The notes below the pieces were generated by a model. It worked only from the letters and a program-made list of their open reading frames with translations. It did no database searches and was not told the DNA's origin. Shown piece after piece: positions 1 through 5,553 of a stretch of 10,186 nucleotides of DNA (position 1 is its first letter; each line of letters opens with the position of its first letter). The position numbers and the translations under genes are program-made. The stretch comes from JBKHDT01 sp049974825 (lineage in GTDB: Bacteria; Pseudomonadota; Gammaproteobacteria; Halothiobacillales; Halothiobacillaceae), in assembly GCA_049974825.1 (NCBI GenBank), contig JBNGDJ010000090.1:1-10186 (forward strand), written 5' to 3'.

Positions 1-134
1 GAGCTGCCGTCAGCTTTGTGCGGGTTTCACGCGGAAGTGCGAAGAACCTTTTTTTGTGCCGGTATCCGCCTGCAAGTGGGCCCGTGGCGCGGGCGCTTCG
101 GGCCAGGCTGGCTGTCGCCCGGTTTGCACTCAGG

Positions 135-368
135 TCAGGGCCGTTCAACCAGCCTGCCAGTCAGCCGGCGTACGGCGGGGACGACGAACAGCGCGATGGG
201 AAAGGCCACGACCCAGGCGCCCGGGAAGGCTTCCAGCAGCCAGCGTTCCAGGAAGTCATTCGGCAGGCCGAGGTTGGTGAAGGTGATGACCGCCGACATC
301 AGGAAGGACATGATCATCGACATCAACAGGGCAAAGACCAGGTCGTGAAACCGGGCGGGGATTTTCAT
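135..368 (-). CDS. DUF2798-like small two-helix membrane protein
   Basis: A 77-aa product with two clear hydrophobic helices, at about residues 9-31 (rich in Met, Leu, Ile and Phe) and 49-67, joined by a short loop containing LGLPNDF. Size, two-helix plan and the N-terminal FHDLVFALLMSMIMSF pattern fit the DUF2798 family of inner-membrane proteins of unknown function; this is recognition from memory. The ATG at 368 is preferred over the in-frame ATG at 380 because GAGGT lies about 6 bases before it and the protein then starts MKIPARF, as expected for the family. The C-terminus (RRLTGRLVERP) is basic and probably cytoplasmic. It lies 46 bp downstream of the glutaredoxin-like gene on the same strand, so the two may be co-transcribed. 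The molecular role is unknown. Confidence 0.75.
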   Translation of the reverse strand: MKIPARFHDLVFALLMSMIMSFLMSAVITFTNLGLPNDFLERWLLEAFPGAWVVAFPIALFVVPAVRRLTGRLVERP

Positions 369-414
369 TGCATACCTCATGGCAGACAGGACAAGGTCGC
401 CGGTGAGTATCCGG

Positions 415-798
415 TCAGGACGGTTCGCCGAACTCCTTCTCCAGCCAGGCCACGATATCGGCCGATTCGTACATCCAGGTTTCGCTGCCATCCTCGTGGC
501 GAATGCGCAGGCAGGGCACCTTGCGTTCACCACCACTGCGCTCCAGATCCTCGCCGTGGGGACTGATCAGGGCATTGCGTGTCTCGATGTTCAGGGACAG
601 TCGCTTGCAGGCCCGTCGAACGCGGATGCAGAAGGGGCAGGTGGGAAACTGGTAGAGCGCGAGGTTGGCAGTGCGCTGGTCCACCTCGGCCTGCTGTTCG
701 GGGGCACGCTGAACGCCCCCTGGCGTGGTCAGTTTTTCCCAGGCCAGCAGGGGCGGGCCGAGCAGGGCGCGCACGGTCTTGAAGAAAAGTCGAATCAT
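415..798 (-). CDS. Glutaredoxin-like thiol-disulfide protein with N-terminal extension
   Basis: A 127-aa product with a glutaredoxin/thioredoxin fold at about residues 46-122. The strand LALYQF leads into a CPFC active site (Cys54 and Cys57). The cis-proline motif KVPCL is at residues 93-97 (Pro95), and ESADIVAWL near residues 111-119 matches the glutathione-binding turn and helix of GST-N/glutaredoxin proteins. The first ~40 residues (MIRLFFKTVRALLGPPLLAW) are not part of the fold and form a hydrophobic or amphipathic segment that could hold the protein at the inner membrane. The likely role is glutathione-linked disulfide reduction; the substrate is unknown. The ATG at 798 has no clear Shine-Dalgarno sequence. 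The downstream neighbour is the DUF2798 gene; upstream lie a repeat copy and the end of the GlcF-like gene. Family confidence is high, exact function low. Confidence 0.85.
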   Translation of the reverse strand: MIRLFFKTVRALLGPPLLAWEKLTTPGGVQRAPEQQAEVDQRTANLALYQFPTCPFCIRVRRACKRLSLNIETRNALISPHGEDLERSGGERKVPCLRIRHEDGSETWMYESADIVAWLEKEFGEPS

Positions 799-866
799 GG
801 CAGTGAATCAGTGCTTGTGAAGGATGGGTCGATGCATTGATTGTCACTTGTACAGCCGCTGTCCAA

Positions 867-1040
867 GCAAATCCAGCAAAAAGCCATCCTTGGGCTTTGT
901 GGGCTGACGCCAGCTGCGCGTTCAGACACGCCCGGGCCGATACATGCCCGGCGCGGTCTGCGCGATTCAATGGCTTGCGCCATTGTGCGGCAGGGCATCC
1001 ATGCCCTGCATGGGCAGGTCTGCATTCGTGCAGAGATTCC
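867..1040 (+). repeat. Interspersed MITE-like element, copy A
   Basis: About 174 bp between the glutaredoxin gene and the 3' end of the GlcF-like gene, whose stop is ~30 bp away. The right end is intact (GCAGAGATTCC at 1030-1040) and is preceded by a small hairpin, TCTGCA-TTCG-TGCAGA. The left end is degenerate (GCAAATCCAGCAAAAAGCC against GGAAACTCTGCACAAAGCC in other copies). Internal hairpins shared with the family are the AAAGCC/GGGCTTT arm, CCGGGC...GCCCGG around GATACAT, CAATGGC-TTGC-GCCATTG, and GGGCAT-CC-ATGCCC. The flanks are CCAA on the left and CTAA on the right, a near-match that could be a decayed target duplication. Confidence 0.8.
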
Positions 1041-1070
1041 CTAACCGGGGCGCGCGGGATGACAGGTTTG

Positions 1071-2330
1071 TCAGCCGGGCTTTAGATAACGTGCGAGCAA
1101 TACGACTGGGTGGGTGGCCCGCAGTTTCCGGTTTCGCTCGGCGAGGCCGACATTCAAATGCATCGTGCAGCCGACGTTGGTGCTGACCAAGTAGTCGACG
1201 GACCTGGCCTCCAGAGCGTCGAGCTTGGGTTCGCGAAGTGCCCGGGCCTGCTCCGGATGGCTCAGTCGTTGCAATCCGGCGGCTCCGCAGCACAGCGCAT
1301 TGCCCGCCAGCGGTTCGATTTTCAGCGCCGGGATTCGTCTCAGCAGCCGTTCGGCGGCATCCGTGTCCCGCAGTGCATTGCGCTGCGAGCAGGGCAGGTG
1401 GATTGCCGCGCTGCGGTTCTCGGCCGAAAGCAGCGCGGGCCAGACGTCGTCGTTCTCGCGCGCGAGAAAGTCAGTCAGCTCGACGATCGGCAGTTGTCCG
1501 GCTGCCTGCTCTCGCCACTCGGCCACGCAGGCGGTCGAAAGGCCGACTGCCTGGTCGACCGCGGTGTCGGCGAAACTGGCAATGCTCTCTGCGAGCAGGT
1601 GATCGGCGGTGTCCGCCGCGCCGTCATGGCGGTGCATGGCGCCGCAGCAACCCTGGCTTCGCGGAACCACCACCGACCAGCCGAGACGGACCAGCACCCG
1701 AATGGCCGCTCGGGTGGTGTCCGCATCAAGCGAAGTCCCCATGCAGCCGACGAACAGGCCCAGCCGCCCGCGTTCGGAACCCTTGGCCCGGTGGATTCCA
1801 AAGGGGTGGGCGGGCCAGGGCAGCGGGGTGGGCAAGGCAGCGGCAGCCGGTCCGGCGAGCCGGCGCGTCAGCCGACCCAGCCCGACCCGGTCGGCCAGTA
1901 CCTGGGCGCCTACCGCAAGGGTCATTCTGCCGCGGTGAGTCAGCAGCCGGTCACGCCACTGCCTGGCCGTCGTCTGGCCGAACCCCTCTTCCCGCAATAC
2001 CTGACGCGCCGAATCGATCAGCCGTCCATAGGGCACGTTCGAGGGACACATTTGTTCGCATGCCCGGCAACCCAGGCAGGCATCCAGGTGGGCCGTCACC
2101 TGATCGTCGATCGCCAAATCTTCCCGATGCAGGCCCAGCATCAGCGAGAGCCTTCCCCGTGGGCCGTCTGCCTCGTTGCGCTCGAGTCCGTAGGTGGGGC
2201 AGTGCGGCAGGCACAGACCGCACATCACGCAGGCATTGGCATCGGCCAGCGCCTCGCGTGCCGGAGGCACATTGCCCTCTGGATGCGATTGCGCGGCGTC
2301 CTTCGGGTCAGTGTCGACTTGCATGGCCAA
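1071..2330 (-). CDS. glcF: GlcF-like (Fe-S)-binding protein, glycolate/lactate oxidase iron-sulfur subunit type
   Basis: A 419-aa product, close to the size of E. coli GlcF. The N-terminal part has two ferredoxin-like 4Fe-4S motifs: CVMCGLCLPHCP (Cys34, 37, 40, 44) and CLGCRACEQMCP (Cys85, 88, 91, 95). The C-terminal part carries two CCG-type motifs, GCCGAMHRHDG and ALCCGAAG, typical of the cysteine-rich domains of GlcF, LutA and HdrD-like proteins. In the Glc complex this subunit passes electrons from the flavoprotein GlcD/GlcE to the respiratory chain. Neither partner is in this window, so the gene is separated from the classical glcDEF order, and the substrate (glycolate, lactate or another 2-hydroxyacid) is uncertain. 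The longest start is a TTG at 2330 with AGGAG 8 bases upstream; an ATG at 2324, two codons later, is the alternative. The downstream neighbour on the same strand is the glutaredoxin-like gene, after repeat copy A. Confidence 0.85.
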   Translation of the reverse strand: MAMQVDTDPKDAAQSHPEGNVPPAREALADANACVMCGLCLPHCPTYGLERNEADGPRGRLSLMLGLHREDLAIDDQVTAHLDACLGCRACEQMCPSNVPYGRLIDSARQVLREEGFGQTTARQWRDRLLTHRGRMTLAVGAQVLADRVGLGRLTRRLAGPAAAALPTPLPWPAHPFGIHRAKGSERGRLGLFVGCMGTSLDADTTRAAIRVLVRLGWSVVVPRSQGCCGAMHRHDGAADTADHLLAESIASFADTAVDQAVGLSTACVAEWREQAAGQLPIVELTDFLARENDDVWPALLSAENRSAAIHLPCSQRNALRDTDAAERLLRRIPALKIEPLAGNALCCGAAGLQRLSHPEQARALREPKLDALEARSVDYLVSTNVGCTMHLNVGLAERNRKLRATHPVVLLARYLKPG

Positions 2331-2426
2331 GGAACCTGCTCCTGTATCGAAGATGTATCGGTGCCGGTCAGCGCGAGATTGGCCGTCGAGAAATGCTGGA
2401 CCGAAGCGGCCTCGGTTGAATGCTCA

Positions 2427-2461
2427 ATCATACTCTGCGTCTAGGGCCTGTTCGAGGAACA
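2427..2461 (-). promoter_or_regulatory. Possible promoter and palindrome upstream of the GlcF-like gene
   Basis: On the minus strand, TATGAT (2432-2427) could be a -10 box, with a weak -35 (TCGAAC, 2455-2450) 17 bases upstream. The -35 overlaps an odd-spaced palindrome, TGTTC-GAG-GAACA (2449-2461), that could be an operator. Only the -10 is good and the distance to the start is nearly 100 bases, so this is a weak call. Confidence 0.25.
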
Positions 2462-2528
2462 CGCCGGGGTGATGTGTGTCCGGGTTCGGTCCCACCTAAG
2501 CCCGAGAGTCCCTGTGCGAACTCCCGGG

Positions 2529-2703
2529 GGAAACTCTGCGCAAAGCCATCCTTGGCTTTGTGGGCTGGCGCCAGCTTGACGCGTCAGCAGGCGTTGGCCG
2601 CGTTCACGCCCGGGTCATGCTCCGAAATTCAATGGCTTGCGCCATTTTGCGACAGGGCGTCGATGCTCTGCACGGGCAGTGAATCTGAATCATTGCGCCC
2701 GGA
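2529..2703 (+). repeat. Interspersed MITE-like element, copy B
   Basis: The left end GGAAACTCTGC is intact from 2529. It is followed by the first hairpin, CGCAAAGCCA/TGGCTTTGTG, which has a G-T wobble where copy C has A-T. The second hairpin, CAATGGC-TTGC-GCCATT, is at about 2630-2645. GGGCGT/ATGCTC pairs throughout if wobbles are allowed. The right end is eroded, so its boundary is approximate. It shares a GAATC-GAA-CATT segment near the right end with copy E, suggesting a subfamily. The central CCCGGGC hairpin is shortened. Confidence 0.75.
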
Positions 2704-2728
2704 ACACGTCGGTCGAGCAGCTGCGAAC

Positions 2729-2758
2729 TTGCAGGATTCTTTCGTATTAGAATATAAT
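2729..2758 (+). promoter_or_regulatory. Near-consensus sigma-70 promoter for a predicted small RNA or rplM leader
   Basis: A -35 TTGCAG (2729-2734) and a perfect -10 TATAAT (2753-2758) are separated by 18 bases in a locally AT-rich patch that stands out from the GC-rich surroundings. Transcription would start near 2765. It reads toward the terminator at 2807-2837 and beyond it toward rplM. Confidence 0.65.
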
Positions 2759-2764
2759 GAAATG

Positions 2765-2837
2765 GTGAATTGCTGATTTTCCTCCTTTGGTGGTTCATTG
2801 CCTTGGGCCCCGGTCGTGATTGCCGGGGCTTTTTTTT
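2765..2837 (+). ncRNA. Candidate ~73-nt small RNA with an anti-Shine-Dalgarno motif
   Basis: Bounded by the TTGCAG-18-TATAAT promoter and a strong intrinsic terminator, with no plausible ORF between. The 5' part can fold as TGGTGAA pairing with TTCATTG (two G-U pairs; the 5' arm begins around 2763, so the exact start site matters). This leaves a loop that contains CCTCCTTT (2781-2788). CCUCCUU is identical to the anti-Shine-Dalgarno end of 16S rRNA, so the RNA could pair with ribosome binding sites. It could instead be an attenuated leader of rplM, which begins 148 bp past the terminator. I do not recognise it as a known family. Confidence 0.5.
2807..2837 (+). terminator. Intrinsic terminator upstream of rplM
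   Basis: Perfect 7-bp GC stem GCCCCGG (2807-2813) / CCGGGGC (2823-2829), followed directly by eight T (2830-2837). It works on the plus strand, where no protein-coding gene precedes it. That is the main reason to suspect a short RNA gene or attenuated leader. Confidence 0.85.
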
Positions 2838-2908
2838 GCGCGGGCGTTCCGGATGGCAGCGCCAACGCCATATTGCGAACGCGCCGACGGTTTTTGTGCA
2901 TCCGGGGC

Positions 2909-2937
2909 TTGTGCCTTGTCGGGGGCTGCGATAGAAT
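2909..2937 (+). promoter_or_regulatory. Likely rplM-rpsI promoter
   Basis: TTGTGC (2909-2914), a 17-base spacer and TAGAAT (2932-2937), about 50 bases before the rplM ATG and downstream of the terminator at 2807-2837. It would let the ribosomal operon be transcribed independently of the upstream promoter. Confidence 0.55.
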
Positions 2938-2985
2938 CCGCGGCCTTGTTTTGGATCAAGCCGCTTCCTTGGGAGCCATACGCTA

Positions 2986-3414
2986 ATGAAAACCTATTCA
3001 GCCAAGCCGGCCGAGGTGAAGCGCGACTGGTACGTGGTTGACGCTTCGGGCAAGACGCTCGGTCGTCTCGCCACCGAAGTGGCGCGTCGCCTGCGCGGCA
3101 AGCACAAGGCGGAGTACACCCCGCACGTAGACACCGGCGACTACATTGTCGTGGTCAATGCCGACAAGATTCAGGTCACGGGCAACAAGTCCCGCGACAA
3201 GATGTATCACTTTCATACCGGCTTTATTGGCAACATGCGCCACTTCAGCTTCGAAAAGCTGATGGAGCGCAAGCCGGAGCGGGTGATCGAGCTCGCCGTC
3301 AAGGGCATGCTGCCCAAGAACGCGCTGGGGCGTCAGATGTTCCGCAAGCTGCGCGTCTACCCGGGTGCCGAGCACAACCATGCTGCACAGCAGCCCAAGT
3401 CGCTGGAAATCTGA
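2986..3414 (+). CDS. rplM: 50S ribosomal protein L13
   Basis: A 142-aa product, the usual length of bacterial L13. It starts MKTYSAKPAEVKRDWYVVDA and contains the family core GKTLGRLATEVARRLRGKHK and the C-terminal signature VKGMLPKNALGRQMFRKLRV followed by YPGAEHNHAAQQP. L13 is an early assembly protein of the large subunit that binds 23S rRNA. The ATG is preceded by GGGAG about 10 bases upstream. It sits 10 bp before rpsI in the conserved L13-S9 operon. In E. coli L13 is reported to repress its own operon through the leader mRNA, so the ~50-nt leader here, or a longer one from the promoter at 2729, may be regulatory. Confidence 0.98.
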   Translation: MKTYSAKPAEVKRDWYVVDASGKTLGRLATEVARRLRGKHKAEYTPHVDTGDYIVVVNADKIQVTGNKSRDKMYHFHTGFIGNMRHFSFEKLMERKPERVIELAVKGMLPKNALGRQMFRKLRVYPGAEHNHAAQQPKSLEI

Positions 3415-3424
3415 CGGAGTCAAC

Positions 3425-3817
3425 ATGGCAGTCACGCAAAATTACGGAACCGGTCGCCGCAAGACCTCGGCTGCGCGCGTCTTCCTGCGTCCGGGTACAG
3501 GCAATATCACCGTCAACGGCAAGCCGCTGGACGAATTCTTCGGGCGTGAAACCGCTCGCATGATCGTACGCCAGCCGCTCGAGCTGCTCGAGTCGGCGGA
3601 TCGCTTTGATGTCTTTGTCACCGTCGCCGGTGGTGGAATCAGCGGCCAGGCCGGTGCCATTCGCCATGGTCTGACCCGCGCGCTGATCGAGTACGACGAG
3701 GCCAACCGGACACCGCTGCGCAAGGCCGGCTTTGTCACCCGCGACGCGCGCGAAGTGGAGCGCAAGAAAGTGGGTCTTCGCAAGGCTCGCCGCGCGGTCC
3801 AGTTCTCCAAGCGTTGA
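3425..3817 (+). CDS. rpsI: 30S ribosomal protein S9
   Basis: A 130-aa product of standard length. It begins MAVTQNYGTGRRKTSAARVF and ends in the basic tail KKVGLRKARRAVQFSKR, whose final Lys-Arg reaches the P-site tRNA in known ribosome structures. GGGISGQAGAIRHGLTRAL in the middle is the S9 signature. The ATG at 3425 has GGAG about 7 bases before it (GACGGAGTCAACATG). An upstream in-frame ATG inside rplM is ignored because the protein would overrun the normal N-terminus. It is the second gene of the rplM-rpsI operon and is followed by a strong terminator. No petABC cluster follows, although it often does in related bacteria. Confidence 0.98.
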   Translation: MAVTQNYGTGRRKTSAARVFLRPGTGNITVNGKPLDEFFGRETARMIVRQPLELLESADRFDVFVTVAGGGISGQAGAIRHGLTRALIEYDEANRTPLRKAGFVTRDAREVERKKVGLRKARRAVQFSKR

Positions 3818-3854
3818 TCGCGCCTGGACCTCGGTTCGAGGTCGAAAAAAACGG

Positions 3855-3886
3855 AAAACCCGCTGCCTGGCGCAGCGGGTTTTTTT
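3855..3886 (+). terminator. Intrinsic terminator of the rplM-rpsI operon
   Basis: Perfect 12-bp stem AAAACCCGCTGC (3855-3866) / GCAGCGGGTTTT (3872-3883) with the loop CTGGC and a run of seven T. The A-rich 5' arm could also support termination from the minus strand. Confidence 0.95.
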
Positions 3887-4006
3887 GTTTCAGGCCGTTG
3901 TTTCAGGTCGCATGATTCGAGGGATAACCTCTGCATTCGTACAGGGAGTCTTCGTCAAACGGTGCGCCCATCGGTACGTTTCGTCTTGATGCAGGACTTT
4001 CCTTCA

Positions 4007-4198
4007 GGAAACTCTGCACAAAGCCATGCTTGGCTTTGTGGGCTGTCGCCAGCTTAACGCGTCAGCAGGCTTTGCCCGCGTTCAGCCAAGCCCGGGCCGA
4101 TACGCTCGGCCCGGGCTCCGCAATTCAATGGCTTGCGCCATTGTGCGGCTGGGCATCCGAGACCGGCACAGGAAGGTCTGCATTCTTGCAGACCCTCC
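4007..4198 (+). repeat. Interspersed MITE-like element, copy C (most complete)
   Basis: 192 bp from GGAAACTCTGC (4007) to GCAGACCCTCC (ending 4198), flanked on both sides by TTCA (4003-4006 and 4199-4202). The identity extends to TCCTTCAG if the last bases of the element are counted. Hairpins: CACAAAGCCA-TGCT-TGGCTTTGTG (4017-4040, 10 bp, perfect), AGCCCGGGCC/GGCCCGGGCT around GATACGCTC (4089-4117, 10 bp, perfect), CAATGGC-TTGC-GCCATTG (about 4127-4144), and TCTGCA-TTCT-TGCAGA near the right end. The right-hand TTCA contains the stop codon of the DUF2789 gene. Confidence 0.85.
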
Positions 4199-4199
4199 T

Positions 4200-4430
4200 T
4201 CAGTGAAGACTCTCGTTCAGGGCATCAACCACCTCGGCCCAGTCGTCGTCCTGCGCCACGGCTTCCCGCAGGAAAGCCGCCTGACTTGGGGACCAGAAGG
4301 GCGCATCTTGTAGCGACATATTGTGCGGAAGCGGCGCGTGGTCCTCGATGAACCGCTCGATCTCTTCTTCACAGTTGGGCAGGCCAAGCTGCGCGAACAA
4401 CTCGGCAAACGAGTGAAAGGGCTGCTCCAT
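4200..4430 (-). CDS. DUF2789 family protein
   Basis: A 76-aa acidic protein, MEQPFHSFAELFAQLGLPNC followed by EEEIERFIEDHAPLP and a C-terminal LREAVAQDDDWAEVVDALNE. Length and motifs (FAQLGLP, FWSPSQAAFLREA, DDDWAEVVD) fit DUF2789, a small, probably soluble and helical family of unknown function in gammaproteobacteria. The ATG at 4430 is strongly supported by AGGAGG with 7 bases of spacing. A much longer in-frame reading upstream runs through repeat sequence and is not credible. The gene is enclosed by repeats: copy C begins 1 base past its stop, and the 28-bp mini-element and copy D lie upstream in the opposite orientation. I do not know its function. Confidence 0.88.
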   Translation of the reverse strand: MEQPFHSFAELFAQLGLPNCEEEIERFIEDHAPLPHNMSLQDAPFWSPSQAAFLREAVAQDDDWAEVVDALNESLH

Positions 4431-4479
4431 TGATATTCCTCCTGCTCGGGCCGGATGTGCCGGTCGGTTTGTGGCCTGG

Positions 4480-4507
4480 GGAATCTCTGCGCGATTGCAG
4501 AGTTTCC
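4480..4507 (-). repeat. 28-bp minimal derivative of the interspersed element
   Basis: On the minus strand it reads GGAAACTCTGC-AATCGC-GCAGAGATTCC: just the two termini of the family joined by 6 bases. The right half TCGCGCAGAGATTCC is identical to the end of copy E. It is flanked by perfect direct repeats CTGG (4476-4479 and 4508-4511, plus strand). It can form an 11-bp hairpin with one mismatch in the leader of the DUF2789 mRNA, about 50 bases before its ribosome binding site and start. Confidence 0.75.
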
Positions 4508-4589
4508 CTGGCGGGTCTTTTTTTGTATTGATTCGCTGTCCCGGGGCTCTGTGTCCCCTTCTTCGGCTGTGACCCAGGAGCGCGCCAGG

Positions 4590-4693
4590 GGATCCCCTGC
4601 ACGCATGCCCTGCACTCCTGATCGAGGCACGGATGCCCCAGCGCACAATGGCGCAAGCCCATGAAACCAATGGTGGCTTCGTGCAAGTTTTCC
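4590..4693 (-). repeat. Interspersed MITE-like element, copy D (inverted, shortened)
   Basis: On the minus strand it starts GGAAAACTTGCACGAAGCC (4693) and ends GCAGGGGATCC (4590), about 104 bp. It keeps the first hairpin (GAAGCCA-CCAT-TGGTTTC, with one G-T pair), the conserved CTTGCGCCATTGTGCG block and GGGCAT-CC-GTGCCT, but lacks the ~80-bp central module with the CCCGGGC hairpin. Orientation is opposite to all full-size copies in the window. The flanks do not show a clear duplication. Confidence 0.7.
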
Positions 4694-4780
4694 TGAGCGT
4701 TCCCGGTAGACATCGCAGTGTAACAATGATGTGATTTCTACAAATGTCTGGACTCGTTCCGGCCATCCGAGCCAGACTTC

Positions 4781-4843
4781 TGCCGGTGCACCATGAACCG
4801 GCACCTGGCGACGGGTGCTTAGTCGCGTTGCCGCGACATTTTT
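4781..4843 (+). terminator. Intrinsic terminator and alternative hairpins in the leader of the GlcG-like gene
   Basis: GTCGCG-TTGC-CGCGAC (4822-4837) followed by ATTTTT (4838-4843) is a compact intrinsic terminator on the plus strand, 120 bp before the GlcG-like gene. Just upstream, TGCCGGT (4781-4787) pairs with ACCGGCA (4797-4803). The alternative GCACC (4801-4805) / GGTGC (4814-4818) uses an overlapping arm, so the two cannot form together. No gene precedes it on this strand. It may be an attenuator or the end of a short RNA; no convincing promoter was found on either side. Confidence 0.5.
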
Positions 4844-4962
4844 CCCGCGATCCATTGCTGTGACGGTGCTGACCACGTTTTCCGGCGCTCGGCCCCCACC
4901 ACACGCCGAGCCTCGACGGACGCATGGGAAGTCGCAGGGCAGTCCTTTGAAGGGAGAATCTC

Positions 4963-5466
4963 ATGAAAAACATGCATGTGCTTGTCGGCCTGATGGCGGC
5001 ACTGATTGCCGGGCCGGTCATTGCCGAGCCGAAGCTTGTGGCGCCACCGGCCATTGATGTGCGCCAGTTGCACCCGGATGCGGCCCTCTTTGCGGCGCAA
5101 AAGGCGCAGGCGGCCTGTCGTGAGGCGGGTTATCACACCACCACGGTGTCGGTCGTGGATCGGCGTCAGGGAGAATTGGTCATGCTGCGCGACGTGGCCG
5201 CGCCGCGTATTACGATGGAGGTCGCACGGGCAAAGGCTTACACGGCGAACCAGTTCAGCGCGCCCACCTCGGCGCTGACGGATTTCCACGACGGTCCGCT
5301 GGCACTGCGCGACAATGTGTTTCTAGATGCGGGCGGCGTGCCCATTGAGTCCGGCGGAACCATCTATGGCGCGATTGGCGTGGCCGGAGCACCCACCCAG
5401 CCGGAGGATGAGGCCTGTGCCCGGGCCGGCGCCGAGGCGTTGGCCTTCGAGCTGGACATGATGTGA
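4963..5466 (+). CDS. GlcG/HbpS-like protein with signal peptide
   Basis: A 167-aa product. Residues 1-21 form a signal peptide (MKN start, hydrophobic core, VIA before Glu22), so the protein is probably periplasmic. The rest is one GlcG/HbpS domain (~residues 33-165): ALFAAQKAQAACREAGYHTTV-like first helix and strand, then VVDRRQGELVMLRDVAAPRI, and the C-terminal signature GGTIYGAIGVAGAPTQPEDE leading into a terminal helix. Family members include heme-binding HbpS of Streptomyces and GlcG of the E. coli glycolate locus, whose function is poorly known. Here ligand binding, for example heme, is possible but not shown. The ATG is preceded by AAGGGAG with 6 bases of spacing. It stands alone, convergent with the YaiI-like gene. 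A terminator-like structure lies 120 bp upstream. Confidence 0.85.
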   Translation: MKNMHVLVGLMAALIAGPVIAEPKLVAPPAIDVRQLHPDAALFAAQKAQAACREAGYHTTTVSVVDRRQGELVMLRDVAAPRITMEVARAKAYTANQFSAPTSALTDFHDGPLALRDNVFLDAGGVPIESGGTIYGAIGVAGAPTQPEDEACARAGAEALAFELDMM

Positions 5467-5553
5467 CGGTCGGTCTGGCCGGGGGAACCCGCGAAGAAGG
5501 TCCGGCGTCTGCCGCGCACGATGTTTGCTTCGGATTGCCCCTCTGCGCTCTTT

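Noticed and set aside
1..134. T run at 50-56 with a weak GGTT/AACC arm as a terminator, and a possible repeat fragment (CAGCTTTGTGCGGG)
   Set aside because: The stem has too few pairs and the similarity to the repeat is only a few bases; neither can be supported.
1110..2444. Long open frames (over 390 codons) on the plus strand opposite the GlcF-like gene
   Set aside because: They are GC-rich antisense shadows; the minus-strand product has two ferredoxin motifs and two CCG motifs, while the plus-strand products have no recognisable domain.
4480..4523. The mini-element hairpin plus the T run at 4518-4524 as a plus-strand terminator
   Set aside because: The T run begins about ten bases after the stem, too far for a normal intrinsic terminator, and no plus-strand gene precedes it.
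4431..5054. Long minus-strand reading frame continuous with the DUF2789 gene, giving a 284-aa protein
   Set aside because: The added part runs through copy D, the mini-element and the GlcG leader; an AGGAGG ribosome binding site and the family length support the start at 4430.
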